This document shows, one piece after another, positions 14,278 through 21,353 of a DNA stretch of 23,310 bases. The stretch lies in the NCBI GenBank assembly GCA_937930165.1, contig CALGVL010000290.1, positions 1 to 23,310 of the forward strand, given 5' to 3'. Numbering within the stretch: the first letter of the stretch is position 1; each line of letters opens with the position of its first letter. This DNA comes from an uncultured Acetobacteraceae bacterium. GTDB lineage: Bacteria > Pseudomonadota > Alphaproteobacteria > Acetobacterales > Acetobacteraceae. The notes under the pieces are model-generated. The model saw only the letters and a list, made by a program, of their open reading frames with translations, ran no database searches and was not told the origin of the DNA. Both the position numbers and the translations under genes were made by a program.

Positions 14278-15018
14278 TTAGACGCCGAGATATTCGTGCA
14301 GGCGACCCATGGAGGCGGCGAGCTGGTCATTCGGGACCATATCCACCACCCTCCCATGCTCCATCACATAATGCCGATCCGCAACGGTCTGGGCAAAGCG
14401 GAAATTCTGCTCCACCAGCAGCACGGTGAAGCCGCGCGCCTTGATCTCCCGGATCGTGCGGCCGATCTGCTGCACGATGACCGGGGCAAGCCCCTCGGTC
14501 GGCTCGTCCAGCAGCAGCAGCTTCGCCCCGGTGCGCAGGATGCGGGCAATCGCCAGCATCTGCTGCTCCCCGCCCGAAAGCTTGGTGCCCTGGCTGCTGG
14601 CACGCTCCCTCAGGTTCGGGAACAGGGAATAGATGGTGTCGAGATCCAGCCCGCCCGGCTGCACCACCGGCGGCAGCATCAGGTTCTCGGTGACGTTCAG
14701 GCTGGCGAAGATGCCGCGCTCCTCCGGGCACAGAGCGATGCCGGCGCGGGCAATTCGATCGGAGCGCGCGTTGATCAGTTCCTGGCCCTGGAAGCGCACG
14801 CTGCCGGCACGGCGCCCGACCAAGCCCATGATCGCCCGCAGCGTCGTGGTCTTGCCCGCGCCGTTGCGGCCAAGCAGGGTCACCACCTCGCCCTGCCGGA
14901 CGTCGAGATCGACGCCGTGCAGCACATGGCTCTCCCCGTACCAGGCCTCCAGCTTCCGCACCTCCAGCAGGGACGTGCTGGCCATGGCGGGCCGGGTCGC
15001 CTCCATCACCTCAGCCAT
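14278..15018 (-). CDS. livF: HAAT ABC transporter ATP-binding protein LivF
   Basis: 246 residues. Walker A GRNGAGKTT (50-58), signature LSGGEQQ (147-153) and Walker B LLLLDEPTEGL (167-177) are all intact. The family-specific ALCPEERGIFASLNVTENL (95-113) and the H-loop region VLLVEQNFRFA identify LivF rather than LivG, since LivF has Gln after Glu where LivG has His. It forms the ATPase pair with the LivG encoded just upstream and powers the LivHM channel encoded at the far end of the operon. ATG 15018 overlaps the livG stop by 8 bases, indicating translational coupling. A later ATG (residue 12) would also leave a complete domain, but the overlap favours the first. Confidence 0.95.
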   Translation of the reverse strand: MAEVMEATRPAMASTSLLEVRKLEAWYGESHVLHGVDLDVRQGEVVTLLGRNGAGKTTTLRAIMGLVGRRAGSVRFQGQELINARSDRIARAGIALCPEERGIFASLNVTENLMLPPVVQPGGLDLDTIYSLFPNLRERASSQGTKLSGGEQQMLAIARILRTGAKLLLLDEPTEGLAPVIVQQIGRTIREIKARGFTVLLVEQNFRFAQTVADRHYVMEHGRVVDMVPNDQLAASMGRLHEYLGV

Positions 15019-15793
15019 GTGCCGCAGCTCCCATGCTTACGCTGTCCGCCTCGGTGCCGAGATAGGCGGCGACCACTTCCGGATTGCGGGAGACGGTGGC
15101 ATAGTCCCCCTCTGCAAGGACGCTGCCGCGTGCCAGCACGGTGATTGTATCGCAGAGGCCGGCCACAACCTTCAGGTTGTGCTCCACCAGCAGCACCGTG
15201 CGCCCCGCCGAGACACGCCGCACCAAGGCGACGATGCGATCCACATCCTCATGCGCCATGCCAGCGGTGGGCTCGTCCAGCAGCATCATCACCGGGTCGA
15301 GCGCCAGGGTGGTGGCGATCTCCAGCGCCCGCTTGCGGCCATAGGGAAGCTCCCCCGCCGTCATCATGGCGTAGGAGGTCAGGCCCACATCCTCCAGCAG
15401 TTCCATGGCGCGATCGTCGAACTGTCGCAGCCGCGAATCGGAGCGCCAGAAATCGTAATTCCAGCCCCGCTGCCGCTGCAGCGCCACCCGCACATTCTCC
15501 AGTACAGTAAGGTGCGGGAAGACGGCGGAGATCTGGAAGCTCCTCACCAGGCCGAGCCGGGCAACCTCGGCCGGCTTCAGGCCGGTGATGTCCCGTCCGT
15601 CATACTGAATGCGGCCGCGCGTGGGCGGCAGGAATTTCGTAAGCAGATTGAAGCAGGTGGTCTTGCCGGCGCCGTTCGGGCCGATCAGCCCATGGATGCT
15701 GCCCCGCCGGACCCGCAGGGACACGCCGCTGACCGCGACGAAGCCCCGGAATTCCTTTGTCAGCCCCTCCGTTTCCAGGATCGTGTCTGTCAC
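15011..15793 (-). CDS. livG: HAAT ABC transporter ATP-binding protein LivG
   Basis: 260 residues from the GTG at 15793. Walker A GPNGAGKTT (38-46), signature LPYGRKR (149-155, the LivG form lacking the second Gly), Walker B MMLLDEPTAGM (169-179) and the H-loop VEHN (H205) are present. The region RSFQISAVFPHLTVLENVRVAL is typical LivG. It is the first gene of the eight-gene transporter operon. GTG was preferred because GGGAGAG lies about 9 bases upstream. The only longer start, ATG 15886, falls inside the candidate promoter and adds an unconserved Arg-rich extension. The C-terminal tail after YLGTEAD is a short unconserved Ser/Gly/Ala stretch that overlaps the start of livF. Confidence 0.93.
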   Translation of the reverse strand: MTDTILETEGLTKEFRGFVAVSGVSLRVRRGSIHGLIGPNGAGKTTCFNLLTKFLPPTRGRIQYDGRDITGLKPAEVARLGLVRSFQISAVFPHLTVLENVRVALQRQRGWNYDFWRSDSRLRQFDDRAMELLEDVGLTSYAMMTAGELPYGRKRALEIATTLALDPVMMLLDEPTAGMAHEDVDRIVALVRRVSAGRTVLLVEHNLKVVAGLCDTITVLARGSVLAEGDYATVSRNPEVVAAYLGTEADSVSMGAAAHG

Positions 15794-15858
15794 CCGGTAC
15801 GCTCTCCCTGCCTTGGTTTTCCATGGCGCCCAGTTGCGGAGGGCGTCGTTGCGTCTAG

Positions 15859-15886
15859 GTATGGCGGCCCCCCGGACCGGATGCAA
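15859..15886 (-). promoter_or_regulatory. Weak candidate promoter of the eight-gene transporter operon
   Basis: On the minus strand TTGCAT (15886-15881) and CATACC (15864-15859) are spaced by 17 bases, each matching the consensus only 3 of 6. The position, 66 bases before the GTG of livG and downstream of the previous operon's hairpin, is right, but the sequence match is poor. Confidence 0.22.
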
Positions 15887-15948
15887 GGGAGACCGCAGAA
15901 TACCGCCATTTCCGGCGAGGCTTGGCGGGAAGCGGCGGCGCCCCTGCC

Positions 15949-15967
15949 CTGACAGCGAAGCTGTCAG
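15949..15967 (-). terminator. Terminator-like hairpin overlapping the livF stop codon of the fused-permease operon
   Basis: CTGACAGC and GCTGTCAG form a perfect 8-bp stem with a 3-base loop. One arm contains the stop codon of the livF at 15964-15665's upstream neighbour, i.e. the livF ending at 15964. There is no T tract. The position between two transporter operons on the same strand supports a terminator role. Confidence 0.45.
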
Positions 15968-16665
15968 ACGGAAAGGTACTGCTCCCGCACCTCCTCCGCG
16001 GCCAGCAGCGCCGACATGCTGCCCTGCCAGCGGATGCGCCCCTTCTCGATGATGATGGCCCGGTCGCTGACCGCCTGGGCGAAATGCAGGTTCTGCTCGG
16101 AAAGCAGGATCGAGAGCCCCTCCGCCTTCAGGCTGCGGATCGCCTCCGCCATGCGCTCCACGACCACGGGCGCCAAGCCCTCGCTCGGCTCGTCCAGCAG
16201 GATGAGGCGGGGGTTGCCCATCAGCGTGCGGGCGATGGTCAGCATCTGCTGCTCGCCGCCGCTCATGCGGCCGCCCGGCCGGTTGCGCATCGCGCCGAGG
16301 CTGGGAAAGAGGGCGAAGAGCCGCTCGGGCGTCCAGGGGCGCATGCCGTCGCGGGCGGGCCTGCGGCCGACCTCCAGATTCTCCAGAACTGAGAGATCGG
16401 CGAAGATCCGTCGCTCCTCCGGCACATAGCCGAGACCGAGGCGGGCGATCTCGAATGGCTCCCGCCCGGCGATCTCATGGCCGAGGAAGGCGACGCGGCC
16501 GGCGCTGGGCCGGACCAGGCCCATGATGGCCTTCATGGTGGTGCTCTTGCCCGCACCGTTGCGGCCGAGCAGGACCACGACCTCCCCCGTCCCGACCTCC
16601 AGCGCCACGTCGGAGAGGATATGGGCGCGGCCGTAATGCGCGTGCAGCCCGGTGACCGAGAGCAT
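15964..16665 (-). CDS. livF: HAAT ABC transporter ATP-binding protein LivF (second system)
   Basis: 233 residues. Walker A GRNGAGKST (34-42), signature MSGGEQQ (134-140) and Walker B LILLDEPSEGL (154-164) are intact. The LivF-type segment YVPEERRIFADLSVLENL (80-97) and the H-loop LLSEQNLHFA are visible. It is the last gene of the operon that also encodes a binding protein, a fused permease and LivG, and should pair with that LivG. ATG 16665 overlaps the livG stop as TGATG; a GTG one codon earlier is an alternative. Clear differences from the other LivF in this window (no N-terminal extension, different loops) show that it is not a recent duplicate. Confidence 0.94.
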   Translation of the reverse strand: MLSVTGLHAHYGRAHILSDVALEVGTGEVVVLLGRNGAGKSTTMKAIMGLVRPSAGRVAFLGHEIAGREPFEIARLGLGYVPEERRIFADLSVLENLEVGRRPARDGMRPWTPERLFALFPSLGAMRNRPGGRMSGGEQQMLTIARTLMGNPRLILLDEPSEGLAPVVVERMAEAIRSLKAEGLSILLSEQNLHFAQAVSDRAIIIEKGRIRWQGSMSALLAAEEVREQYLSV

Positions 16666-17429
16666 CACCCTATCCCGTGTGCCAAGCCGGAGCCGAGATA
16701 GACCTCCCGCACCCGCGGATCCGCCCGGACCTCGGCCGGCGGCCCGGAGGCGATCAGCCGGCCGCGGTCCAGAACCAGGATGCGGTCGGCATGGGCGAAG
16801 ACCACGTCCATGTCATGCTCGGTGAAAAGCACGGCGATGCCGCGCTCCCGAGCGATGCCGGCGGCCAGGGCCATCAGCGCCACCCGCTCCTGCGGTGCCA
16901 TGCCGGCGGTCGGTTCGTCCATCAGCAGCAGCTTTGGGTCATTGGCCAGGGCAACGGCCAGTTCCACCCGCTTCAGGTCGCCATAGGCAAGGATGCCGCA
17001 GGGCCGCCCCGCCTGGTCCGCCATGCCGAGCCGGTCCAGCAGCGCCATCGCCTCCGCCGCGTCCAGCCGCGCCACCGGCCGCCACAGCCCGCCGAGCCGG
17101 CGATGATGCGAGAGCAGCGCCATCTGCACATTCTCCAGCACCGTCATGGAGCCGAAGGTGGCGGTGATCTGAAAGGTCCGGCCGACGCCGAGTCGCCAGA
17201 CCCGGCGGGGCTTCAGCCCGGTGATGTCGCGCCCCTGCAGCCGCACCCGGCCTGCATCCGGCCGCAACTGGCCGTTCAGCATGTTGAAGCAGGTGCTCTT
17301 GCCGGCGCCGTTGGGGCCGATCAGCGCCAGCATCTCGCCCGGCGCCAGAGCGAAGGAGACGCCCTGCACCGCCCGCACCCCGCCGAAGGATTTCTGCAGG
17401 TTCTCGACCTCAAGCGTTGGGGCGGGCAT
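16665..17429 (-). CDS. livG: HAAT ABC transporter ATP-binding protein LivG (second system)
   Basis: 254 residues. Walker A GPNGAGKST (38-46), signature LAYGDLKR (147-154) and Walker B LLLMDEPTAGM (167-177) are present. The H-loop is TEHDMDVVF (H205), and RTFQITATFGSMTVLENVQMAL is typical LivG. It couples ATP hydrolysis to the fused LivHM permease encoded directly before it. Its ATG at 17429 lies 20 bases inside the end of the permease gene with a strong ribosome site (GGGAGG), so the two are co-translated. It also overlaps livF by one base. All four domains of the transporter are thus encoded without gaps. Confidence 0.95.
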   Translation of the reverse strand: MPAPTLEVENLQKSFGGVRAVQGVSFALAPGEMLALIGPNGAGKSTCFNMLNGQLRPDAGRVRLQGRDITGLKPRRVWRLGVGRTFQITATFGSMTVLENVQMALLSHHRRLGGLWRPVARLDAAEAMALLDRLGMADQAGRPCGILAYGDLKRVELAVALANDPKLLLMDEPTAGMAPQERVALMALAAGIARERGIAVLFTEHDMDVVFAHADRILVLDRGRLIASGPPAEVRADPRVREVYLGSGLAHGIG

Positions 17430-19260
17430 CCCGTGCCTCCCAGGCCGATCGCGCCGCGCCCGCCAAGCCTTGCGGGAAGAACAGCACCAGCAGGACGATG
17501 ACGATGCCGAGCACCAGCCGCCAAAGATCGGTCATGCGGGACAATTGCTCCTGCAGCCCGGTGAAGGCGATGGCGCCGGCGATGGGGCCGGAGAGGGTCT
17601 GCACCCCGCCCAGCAGCACCATCAGCAGGGCATCCACGCTGCGCGGAATGTCCAGATAGGTCGGGAAGACGCTGCCCTTGGCATAGGCGAAGAGCCCGCC
17701 GGCAATGCCCGCCATGCAGGCCGCCAGGGCGAAGCCCGCCCAGCGGATGCGGAAGCCGTCCATGCCGATCGCCTCCGCCCGCAGCGGGCTGTCGCGCTGC
17801 GCCCGCAGTGCATAGCCGAAGGGTGCATGGATGATCCGGCGCAGGATCAGCGTGGCGCCGAGGCAAAGCGCCAGCGTCAGGTAGTAGTAGGTCAGCTTCC
17901 CCGCCGCCCAGGGTGCCGGCCAGACGCCAAGGATGCCGTTGTCGCCGCCCGTCAGCTCTACCCATTGGAAGGCAATGGACCAGGTGATCTGCGCGAAGGC
18001 CAGGGTCAGCATGGCGGAATAGACGCCGGAAAGCCGCACGCAGAACCAGCCGAAGACCAGCCCGCCCAGCCCCGCGGCGAGCGGCGCCAGCGCCAGGCCC
18101 AGCCCCATCGGCGCCGCCAGCCATTTCACCGCCAGCGCCGCACCATAGGCGCCGAGGCCGAAATAGGCGGCATGACCGAAACTCGCCATGCCACCCGGCC
18201 CCATGATGAAATGCAGGCTGGCGGCAAAGAGGATGAATACCGCCATGTCGGTCAGCACGGTCAGCGCATAGTCGCCGGCGAAGGGCGGCAGGAGGATGGC
18301 CGCGATCAGCGCCGCCAGCCCCAGCCATTTCAGCGCCGGCGGCGCCGCGCGGATCACCGGCTCCGCCATGCCGGTGCCGCGTGCGGCCTCCTGCGGCCGG
18401 CCGAGCAGCCCGTGCGGGCGGATCACCAGCACCACGGCCATGACCAGGAAGACCAGGACCAGGGTGATCTTGGGGAAGATCAGGATGCCAAAGGCGTGCA
18501 ACTCCCCGATCAGCAGCGCGGCCAGCGCCGCGCCGGAGAGGCTGCCGAGCCCACCGACCACCACCACCACGAAGGCTTCCGCGATGATGGAGAGGTCCAT
18601 GTGCAGGTTCACGCTCTCCCGCGGCAGTTGCAGCGCACCGCCGAGCCCGGCGAGCAGGCTGCCCAGGAAGAACACGCTGGTGAACAGCATGCGCTGGTTG
18701 ACGCCGAGCGCGCCCACCATCTCCCGGTCCTGGGTCGCCGCCCGCACCAGCGTGCCCCAGCGGGTGCGGTAGAAGAGCAGCCAGAGCAGGCCGAGCACCA
18801 CCGGCCCGACGCCGATCAGGAACAGCTCATAGAGCGGGAAGCGCAGGCCGAGGACCTCCGTGCTGCCCCGCAGCCCCGGCGCCCGCGGCCCGAGCAGGTC
18901 CTGCGGCCCCCAGATCAGCAGCGCCAGATCCTGGACGATCAGCACCACGCCGAAGGTCGCCAGCAATTGGAAGAGTTCCGGCGCGCGGTAGATGCGGCGC
19001 AGCAGCAGCATCTCCACCGCCATCCCAATCACCCCGACCGCCAGCGCCGCGCCCAGCACCCCGCCCCAGAACCCCAGATGCCCGCGCGGCAGGTTCGTGA
19101 CGAAGGTCCAGGCCAGATAGGCGCCCAGCATGTAGAAGGAGCCGTGGGCAAAATTCACGATGCGGCTGACGCCGAAGATCACCGTGAGGCCCGAAGCCAC
19201 CAGGAACAGGGAGGACGCACTGGCCAGGCCGCTCAGGGCCTGGAGGATCAGGTTCTCCAA
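17410..19260 (-). CDS. Fused LivH-LivM permease of the second HAAT transporter
   Basis: 616 residues in one uninterrupted frame. Residues 1-287 are a complete LivH: LFLVASGLTVIFG, RIVNFAHGSFYMLGAYLA, coupling loop VRAATQDREMVGALGVN and VVVVVGGLGSLSGAALAALL. Residues about 288-312 are a hydrophilic linker (RPQEAARGTGMAEPV). Residues about 312-616 are a complete LivM: GPGGMASFGHAAYFGLGAYG, SGVYSAMLTLAFAQITWSI, LTGGDNGILGV, coupling loop RAQRDSPLRAEAIGMD and ALLMVLLGGVQTLSGPIAGA. The product would be the whole membrane channel as one polypeptide. The start is TTG 19260, in frame with and just 12 bases after the stop of the binding-protein gene; its ribosome site is weak. No later ATG leaves the first helix intact. 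It overlaps livG by 20 bases. Confidence 0.93.
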   Translation of the reverse strand: MENLILQALSGLASASSLFLVASGLTVIFGVSRIVNFAHGSFYMLGAYLAWTFVTNLPRGHLGFWGGVLGAALAVGVIGMAVEMLLLRRIYRAPELFQLLATFGVVLIVQDLALLIWGPQDLLGPRAPGLRGSTEVLGLRFPLYELFLIGVGPVVLGLLWLLFYRTRWGTLVRAATQDREMVGALGVNQRMLFTSVFFLGSLLAGLGGALQLPRESVNLHMDLSIIAEAFVVVVVGGLGSLSGAALAALLIGELHAFGILIFPKITLVLVFLVMAVVLVIRPHGLLGRPQEAARGTGMAEPVIRAAPPALKWLGLAALIAAILLPPFAGDYALTVLTDMAVFILFAASLHFIMGPGGMASFGHAAYFGLGAYGAALAVKWLAAPMGLGLALAPLAAGLGGLVFGWFCVRLSGVYSAMLTLAFAQITWSIAFQWVELTGGDNGILGVWPAPWAAGKLTYYYLTLALCLGATLILRRIIHAPFGYALRAQRDSPLRAEAIGMDGFRIRWAGFALAACMAGIAGGLFAYAKGSVFPTYLDIPRSVDALLMVLLGGVQTLSGPIAGAIAFTGLQEQLSRMTDLWRLVLGIVIVLLVLFFPQGLAGAARSAWEARDARPNA

Positions 19261-19272
19261 GGGTGCTCGCGG

Positions 19273-20490
19273 TCAGGCCTGTGGGCGAAGCTGTCGCACC
19301 ACATCGTCCGGCGGCATGTAGTTGCGGCCATCGGCATAGCGCCAGTCGGCCATCGTCCCCTTCCCGTCCTTCAGCACGGTCCGGCCGACATAGGCGCCCA
19401 TGGTGGACTGGTGGTCGATGGCGCGGAACTCCACTTGGCCGAAGGGGCTCTGGAATTGCAGGCCGCTCATGGCATCGACCATCGCCTCGGTCTCGACCTT
19501 CCCCGCCTTCTTCAGCATCGCGGCGATGGCCTGGACCGTGCTGTAGCCCACCACGCTGCCGAGATAGGGATGCGCGTTCCAGCGCTGGCGGTAGGCCTCA
19601 CGGAAGGCGGTGTGCTCGGGCGTATTGATCTGATCCCAGGGATAGCCGGTGACAATCCAGCCCTCCGGCGCCTCGTCGCCCAGGGGTTCGAGATATTCCG
19701 GCTCCCCTGTCAGCAGGCTGACGACCTTGCGGCGCTCGAACAGCCCGCGGGTGCTGCCCTGGCGGACGAAATTGGTCAGGTCGGCGGCGAAGGTGACGTT
19801 GAAGATCGCCTCCGGATTCGCCGCCGCAAGCGCCTGCACTGTGGCGCCGGCGTCGATGCGGCCGAGGGCGGGGAACTGCTCCGCCACGAATTCCACATCC
19901 GGCCGGGCCTTCTTCAGCAGTTCCTTGAAGGAGCGTACGGCGGACTGGCCGTATTCGTAATTCGGCGCGACGGTCGCCCAGCGCCTCGCCGGCAGCTTCG
20001 CCGCCTCCTCCACCAGCATGGCAGACTGCATGTAGGTGCTGGCGCGCAGCCGGAAGGTGTAGCGGTTGCCGTGCGACCAGACGAGCGTATCGGTCAGCGG
20101 CTCGCTGGCGACATAGAGGCGCTTGTTCTGCCTGGCGAAATCCGCCAGAGCCAGGCCGACATTGGAAAGGAAGCCGCCAGCCAGCAGCGCCACCTTCTCG
20201 GCATTCAGCAGCTCACCGGCGATGCGCACGGCATCCTCCGGTCGGCCGCCATCGTCGCGAAAGATTGTCTCGATCTTGCGACCATCAATGCCGCCAGCGG
20301 CGTTCACCTGTTCCTGTGCCAGGATCCAGGCATTGCGGTAGGGCAACAGGAAGGCCGGCTGGGCGGTGTAGCTATTGATCTCGCCGATACGGATCACATT
20401 GCTTTGAGCGCGGGCGATCCAGGGAGCCGCCAAAGCCAAAGTGCCGACACCCGCCATCAGCTGGCGGCGGCCGATCATCAAACCCGTCAT
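19273..20490 (-). CDS. Periplasmic substrate-binding protein of the fused-permease HAAT transporter
   Basis: 405 residues, type I periplasmic binding protein (Peripla_BP_6-like). The leader has IGRRQLMAGVG and cleavage probably after ARA at residue 28. The mature part starts NVIRIGEINSYTAQPAFLLPYRN. It includes NAAGGIDGRKIETIFRDDGGRPEDAVRIA, typical of the family, then AGGFLSNVGLALADFA, PNYEYGQSAVRSF and a late GYPWDQINTPEHTAFREAYR. It is clearly a different subfamily from the four tandem copies next door. It is the first gene of its operon, 12 bases before the permease. Three in-frame ATGs are possible (20505, 20490, 20478). I chose 20490 because it gives the same 28-residue leader length as the other receptors and leaves room for a 5' leader after the candidate promoter; 20505 is also reasonable. 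Confidence 0.9.
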   Translation of the reverse strand: MTGLMIGRRQLMAGVGTLALAAPWIARAQSNVIRIGEINSYTAQPAFLLPYRNAWILAQEQVNAAGGIDGRKIETIFRDDGGRPEDAVRIAGELLNAEKVALLAGGFLSNVGLALADFARQNKRLYVASEPLTDTLVWSHGNRYTFRLRASTYMQSAMLVEEAAKLPARRWATVAPNYEYGQSAVRSFKELLKKARPDVEFVAEQFPALGRIDAGATVQALAAANPEAIFNVTFAADLTNFVRQGSTRGLFERRKVVSLLTGEPEYLEPLGDEAPEGWIVTGYPWDQINTPEHTAFREAYRQRWNAHPYLGSVVGYSTVQAIAAMLKKAGKVETEAMVDAMSGLQFQSPFGQVEFRAIDHQSTMGAYVGRTVLKDGKGTMADWRYADGRNYMPPDDVVRQLRPQA

Positions 20491-20522
20491 GTCGCCCCCG
20501 GTCATGTTCCTCACGCGAGGCT

Positions 20523-20551
20523 GATATGTAGAACAGCCCATGGAATCGCAA
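20523..20551 (-). promoter_or_regulatory. Candidate promoter of the fused-permease transporter operon
   Basis: On the minus strand TTGCGA (20551-20546, 4 of 6) and CATATC (20528-20523, 3 of 6) are separated by exactly 17 bases. The start of transcription would be at about 20516. It lies between the peroxiredoxin terminator and the binding-protein start. The match is moderate. Confidence 0.3.
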
Positions 20552-20570
20552 GCCGGCACGCCGCGCAAAC

Positions 20571-20607
20571 GAAAAGCGCCGCCGGCCAGGCCTGCCCCGG
20601 CCGGCGG
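20571..20607 (-). terminator. Terminator after the peroxiredoxin gene
   Basis: On the minus strand CGCCGGCC (20606-20599) pairs with GGCCGGCG (20587-20580). A short GC stretch and then TTTT follow at 20575-20572. It begins about 15 bases after the stop codon. This is the most canonical terminator in the window. Confidence 0.65.
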
Positions 20608-20621
20608 GCCAGGGATCCCGG

Positions 20622-21251
20622 CTACTCCTTGACTTCGACGTAGCGGAGGTAGGGCTTCTTGGCCTCCCAGCCCTGGGGGAACAAGCCCTTGGCCTGCTCA
20701 TCCGGGATTGAGGGCGGAATGATGACGCGATCGCCCGGCTTCCAGTTGACCGGGGTAGCAACCTTGGCCCGGTCGGTCAGTTGCAGGGCGTCGATGACCC
20801 GCAGGATCTCCTGGAAATTCCGCCCGGTGGAGGGCGGATACATCAGCGCCAGCCGCACCTTCTTCTGCGGGTCGATGATATAGACGGTGCGGACCGTAAT
20901 GGTCGGATCGGCCTCCGGATGGATCATCCCGTAGAGGTTGGAGACCTTCTGGTCCGGATCGGCGATCATCGGGAAGTTGACCGCATGGCCCTGGGTCTCG
21001 GCGATGTCCGCCTCCCAGCCCTTGTGGGAGGCCACCGGATCGACCGAGAGGCCAATGACCTTCACCCCCCGCTTGTCGAATTCCGGTTTCAGGCGCGCCG
21101 TCTCACCCAGTTCCGTAGTGCAGACCGGGGTGTAGTCCTTGGGATGGCTGAACAGCACGCCCCAGGAATTGCCGAGCCATTCATGGAAGCGGATACGCCC
21201 CTGCGTCGTATCCGCCTCGAAATCCGGCGCTGTCTGGCCAAGTTGGATCAT
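20622..21251 (-). CDS. 1-Cys peroxiredoxin (Prx6 type)
   Basis: 209 residues. The thioredoxin-like core carries SHPKDYTPVCTTELG (35-49) with the peroxidatic Cys44, Thr41 and Pro38 in the PxxxTxxC arrangement. C44 is the only cysteine in the protein, so there is no resolving Cys. The long C-terminal domain (ATPVNWKPGDRVIIPPSI onward) is characteristic of Prx6-type enzymes. It reduces hydrogen and organic peroxides in the cytoplasm, using an external thiol for regeneration. ATG 21251 is preceded by AAGGAGGGG, which sets the start; a longer frame upstream has no support. It stands alone between two hairpins, downstream of flavoprotein dehydrogenase genes that may generate peroxide. That link is inference only. 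Confidence 0.94.
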   Translation of the reverse strand: MIQLGQTAPDFEADTTQGRIRFHEWLGNSWGVLFSHPKDYTPVCTTELGETARLKPEFDKRGVKVIGLSVDPVASHKGWEADIAETQGHAVNFPMIADPDQKVSNLYGMIHPEADPTITVRTVYIIDPQKKVRLALMYPPSTGRNFQEILRVIDALQLTDRAKVATPVNWKPGDRVIIPPSIPDEQAKGLFPQGWEAKKPYLRYVEVKE

Positions 21252-21323
21252 GTTCCCCTCCTCCTTCGGGTTACGGCGCGGAGCGGAACATGCCGGGCCG
21301 TGCCCGGTCAACACCGGCGAGAG

Positions 21324-21347
21324 GGCCCCGCCATGCCAGGCGGGGCC
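21324..21347 (-). terminator. Terminator hairpin after the acyl-CoA dehydrogenase pair
   Basis: GGCCCCGCC (21324-21332) and GGCGGGGCC (21339-21347) form a perfect 9-bp stem with a 6-base loop, 6 bases after the stop of the small-subunit gene on the minus strand. CTCTC follows rather than a T run. Confidence 0.55.
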
Positions 21348-21353
21348 ATCCGG

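Noticed and set aside
15794..15886. ATG 15886 as the start of livG
   Set aside because: The extra 31 residues are unconserved and overlap the promoter region. GTG 15793 has a good ribosome site and gives a normal LivG N-terminus.
13429..15952. Long plus-strand open frames antisense to livF, livG and receptor 4 (13429-15144, 14633-15952)
   Set aside because: Same composition of an antisense shadow, no ribosome sites, no family motifs, and the minus-strand genes have complete ATPase and receptor motifs.
17221..20643. A 1140-residue open frame on the plus strand
   Set aside because: It runs antisense through the fused permease, the binding protein and the peroxiredoxin. It is rich in His, Gln, Arg and Asp with no recognisable domain, the usual antisense shadow of GC-rich genes.
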